Source: Bacteroidales bacterium (GTDB lineage Bacteria > Bacteroidota > Bacteroidia > Bacteroidales > UBA10428). Taken from it: a DNA stretch of 7,151 bases. The stretch spans positions 1-7,151 of the forward strand of contig DAOUOU010000142.1 in NCBI GenBank assembly GCA_030626465.1. The letters are read 5' to 3'. Under the pieces are notes generated by a model, which saw only the letters and a program-made list of their open reading frames with translations, did no database searches and was not told where the DNA came from. Shown here one piece after another: positions 6,442-7,151 of the stretch (positions are counted from its first letter, which is position 1; each line of letters opens with the position of its first letter). Both the position numbers and the translations under genes were made by a program.

Positions 6442-7151
6442 TACACACCAAGTTCAAGTTGATTTTTTACCAGATTATAATATTCGCCTTTTCTTTTCGA
6501 TAGCTCAGAATGGATTCCAGTTTCAACAATTTCTCCTTTTTCGAGCACAACTATCTGATCGGCATTCTTAACAGTACTTAATCGATGAGCCACAATTACA
6601 ACAGTTCTCCCTTTAAAGAAGGCACTCAGGTTCTCCAAAATTTCCTTCTCATTATTTGCATCCAGAGCATTTGTCGCTTCATCGAAGAAAATAAATCTGG
6701 GATCTTTGTATATCGCCCTGGCAATAAGAATTCGTTGCTTTTGCCCTTCACTCAATCCATGGCCTTCCTGTCCGATTTTGGTATTATATCCCATTGGCAG
6801 ATCGCTGATAATTGCATTTACATTAGCCAGTCGCGAAGCAAAATGCAATTTCTCCTTATCAATTGCATCATCGGCAAGGGCAATGTTCTGCGCAATATTC
6901 TCAGAAAAAAGATATCCATCCTGCATAACTACTCCACAAATACTTCTCCAGTAAGAAGAACTGATTTGTTGTAAATTCTGGTTGCCAATTAAAATATCAC
7001 CTTCGACAGGAGAATAAAAATTCAGCAGAAGTTTTAAAAGTGTAGTCTTTCCGCTTCCACTCGTACCGACAATGGCAGTTATTTTATTCTTTGGAACCTT
7101 AAGATTTATGTTTTTTAGCACAAAGGGAGATTGGGGACCCTCGTACTGAAA
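6441..7151 (-). CDS. ABC exporter ATP-binding domain, probably of a peptidase-containing peptide transporter (5' end outside window)
   Basis: Only the last 236 codons are visible. The frame stays open to the window edge: the ten codons before GTG 7121 read FQYEGPQSPF and supply the A-loop tyrosine, so GTG 7121 is not the start. The ATPase domain is complete in its motifs: Walker A GTSGSGKTT (29-37 of the visible part), Q-loop Q77, signature LSEGQ (133-137, E in place of the usual second-position G), Walker B FIFFDE (153-158) with catalytic E158, D-loop NALD and the H-loop in VAHR (H189). HGLSEGQKQRILIARAIYKDP and FFDEATNALDANNE resemble bacteriocin and NHLP-type exporters, in which a membrane domain and often an N-terminal C39 cysteine peptidase come first, with a total near 700 residues; those parts would lie beyond the right edge. 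It should power export of a peptide, possibly after removing a double-glycine leader. It shares an operon with the HlyD gene. The exporter class is firm; the peptidase domain is an inference. Confidence 0.88.
   Translation of the reverse strand, partial: FQYEGPQSPFVLKNINLKVPKNKITAIVGTSGSGKTTLLKLLLNFYSPVEGDILIGNQNLQQISSSYWRSICGVVMQDGYLFSENIAQNIALADDAIDKEKLHFASRLANVNAIISDLPMGYNTKIGQEGHGLSEGQKQRILIARAIYKDPRFIFFDEATNALDANNEKEILENLSAFFKGRTVVIVAHRLSTVKNADQIVVLEKGEIVETGIHSELSKRKGEYYNLVKNQLELGV

Noticed and set aside
5696..6974. Plus-strand open frames opposite the HlyD and ABC genes (5696-5890, 6585-6974, 6706-6954)
   Set aside because: They are antisense to well-conserved protein motifs and look like no known family.
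7119..7121. GTG as the start of the ABC gene
   Set aside because: The frame remains open to the edge and the upstream codons encode the A-loop FQYEG, a conserved part of the ATPase, so the gene starts outside the window.
1..7151. CRISPR array, tRNA, rRNA or insertion sequence
   Set aside because: No regularly spaced direct repeats, no tRNA-like cloverleaf, no rRNA-like segment and no transposase frame were seen.

Overview
The window looks like chromosomal DNA of a member of the Bacteroidota, probably a marine or gut-type Bacteroidia. This rests on the AT-rich composition, the absence of clear Shine-Dalgarno sequences before the starts, candidate promoters of the TTTG / TAnnTTTG type, and the protein styles: a multi-PAS kinase with an HDLKNP H-box and a peptide-exporter ABC/HlyD pair. 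The assignment is an inference from sequence style, not from a marker gene.

Layout from left to right. Bases 1-348 hold no supportable gene; they begin inside a GC-rich palindrome that looks like a dispersed repeat. At 349-661 (+) lies a small gene resembling the IENR1/NUMOD1 DNA-binding motif. It is split by one extra T in a T6 run, so it is either a recent pseudogene, a sequencing error or a frameshifted gene. It converges on pdxB (687-1811, -), a complete erythronate-4-phosphate dehydrogenase of vitamin B6 biosynthesis with all three catalytic residues. A 500-base gap (1812-2318) follows. It carries a probable pdxB promoter, a strong plus-strand intrinsic terminator with no gene upstream of it (a hint of a small RNA at about 1950-2078), and inverted repeats before the next gene.

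At 2319-5093 (+) is a 924-residue membrane-anchored sensor histidine kinase with four PAS domains. Three of these, with their coiled-coil linkers, form an in-phase 163-residue tandem repeat leading directly into the catalytic core. No response regulator is visible. It converges, with a 16-base gap, on a two-gene minus-strand operon: an ABC exporter ATPase (6441-7151, cut by the right edge) and a HlyD-type adaptor (5110-6441). The two genes overlap by one base and together look like a peptide or bacteriocin type I secretion system. Its substrate, modification genes and outer-membrane channel are not in the window.

No clearly new biological system is visible. The observations most worth following are the frameshifted IENR1-like gene, the orphan terminator with its possible small RNA, and the periodic PAS/coiled-coil array of the kinase.
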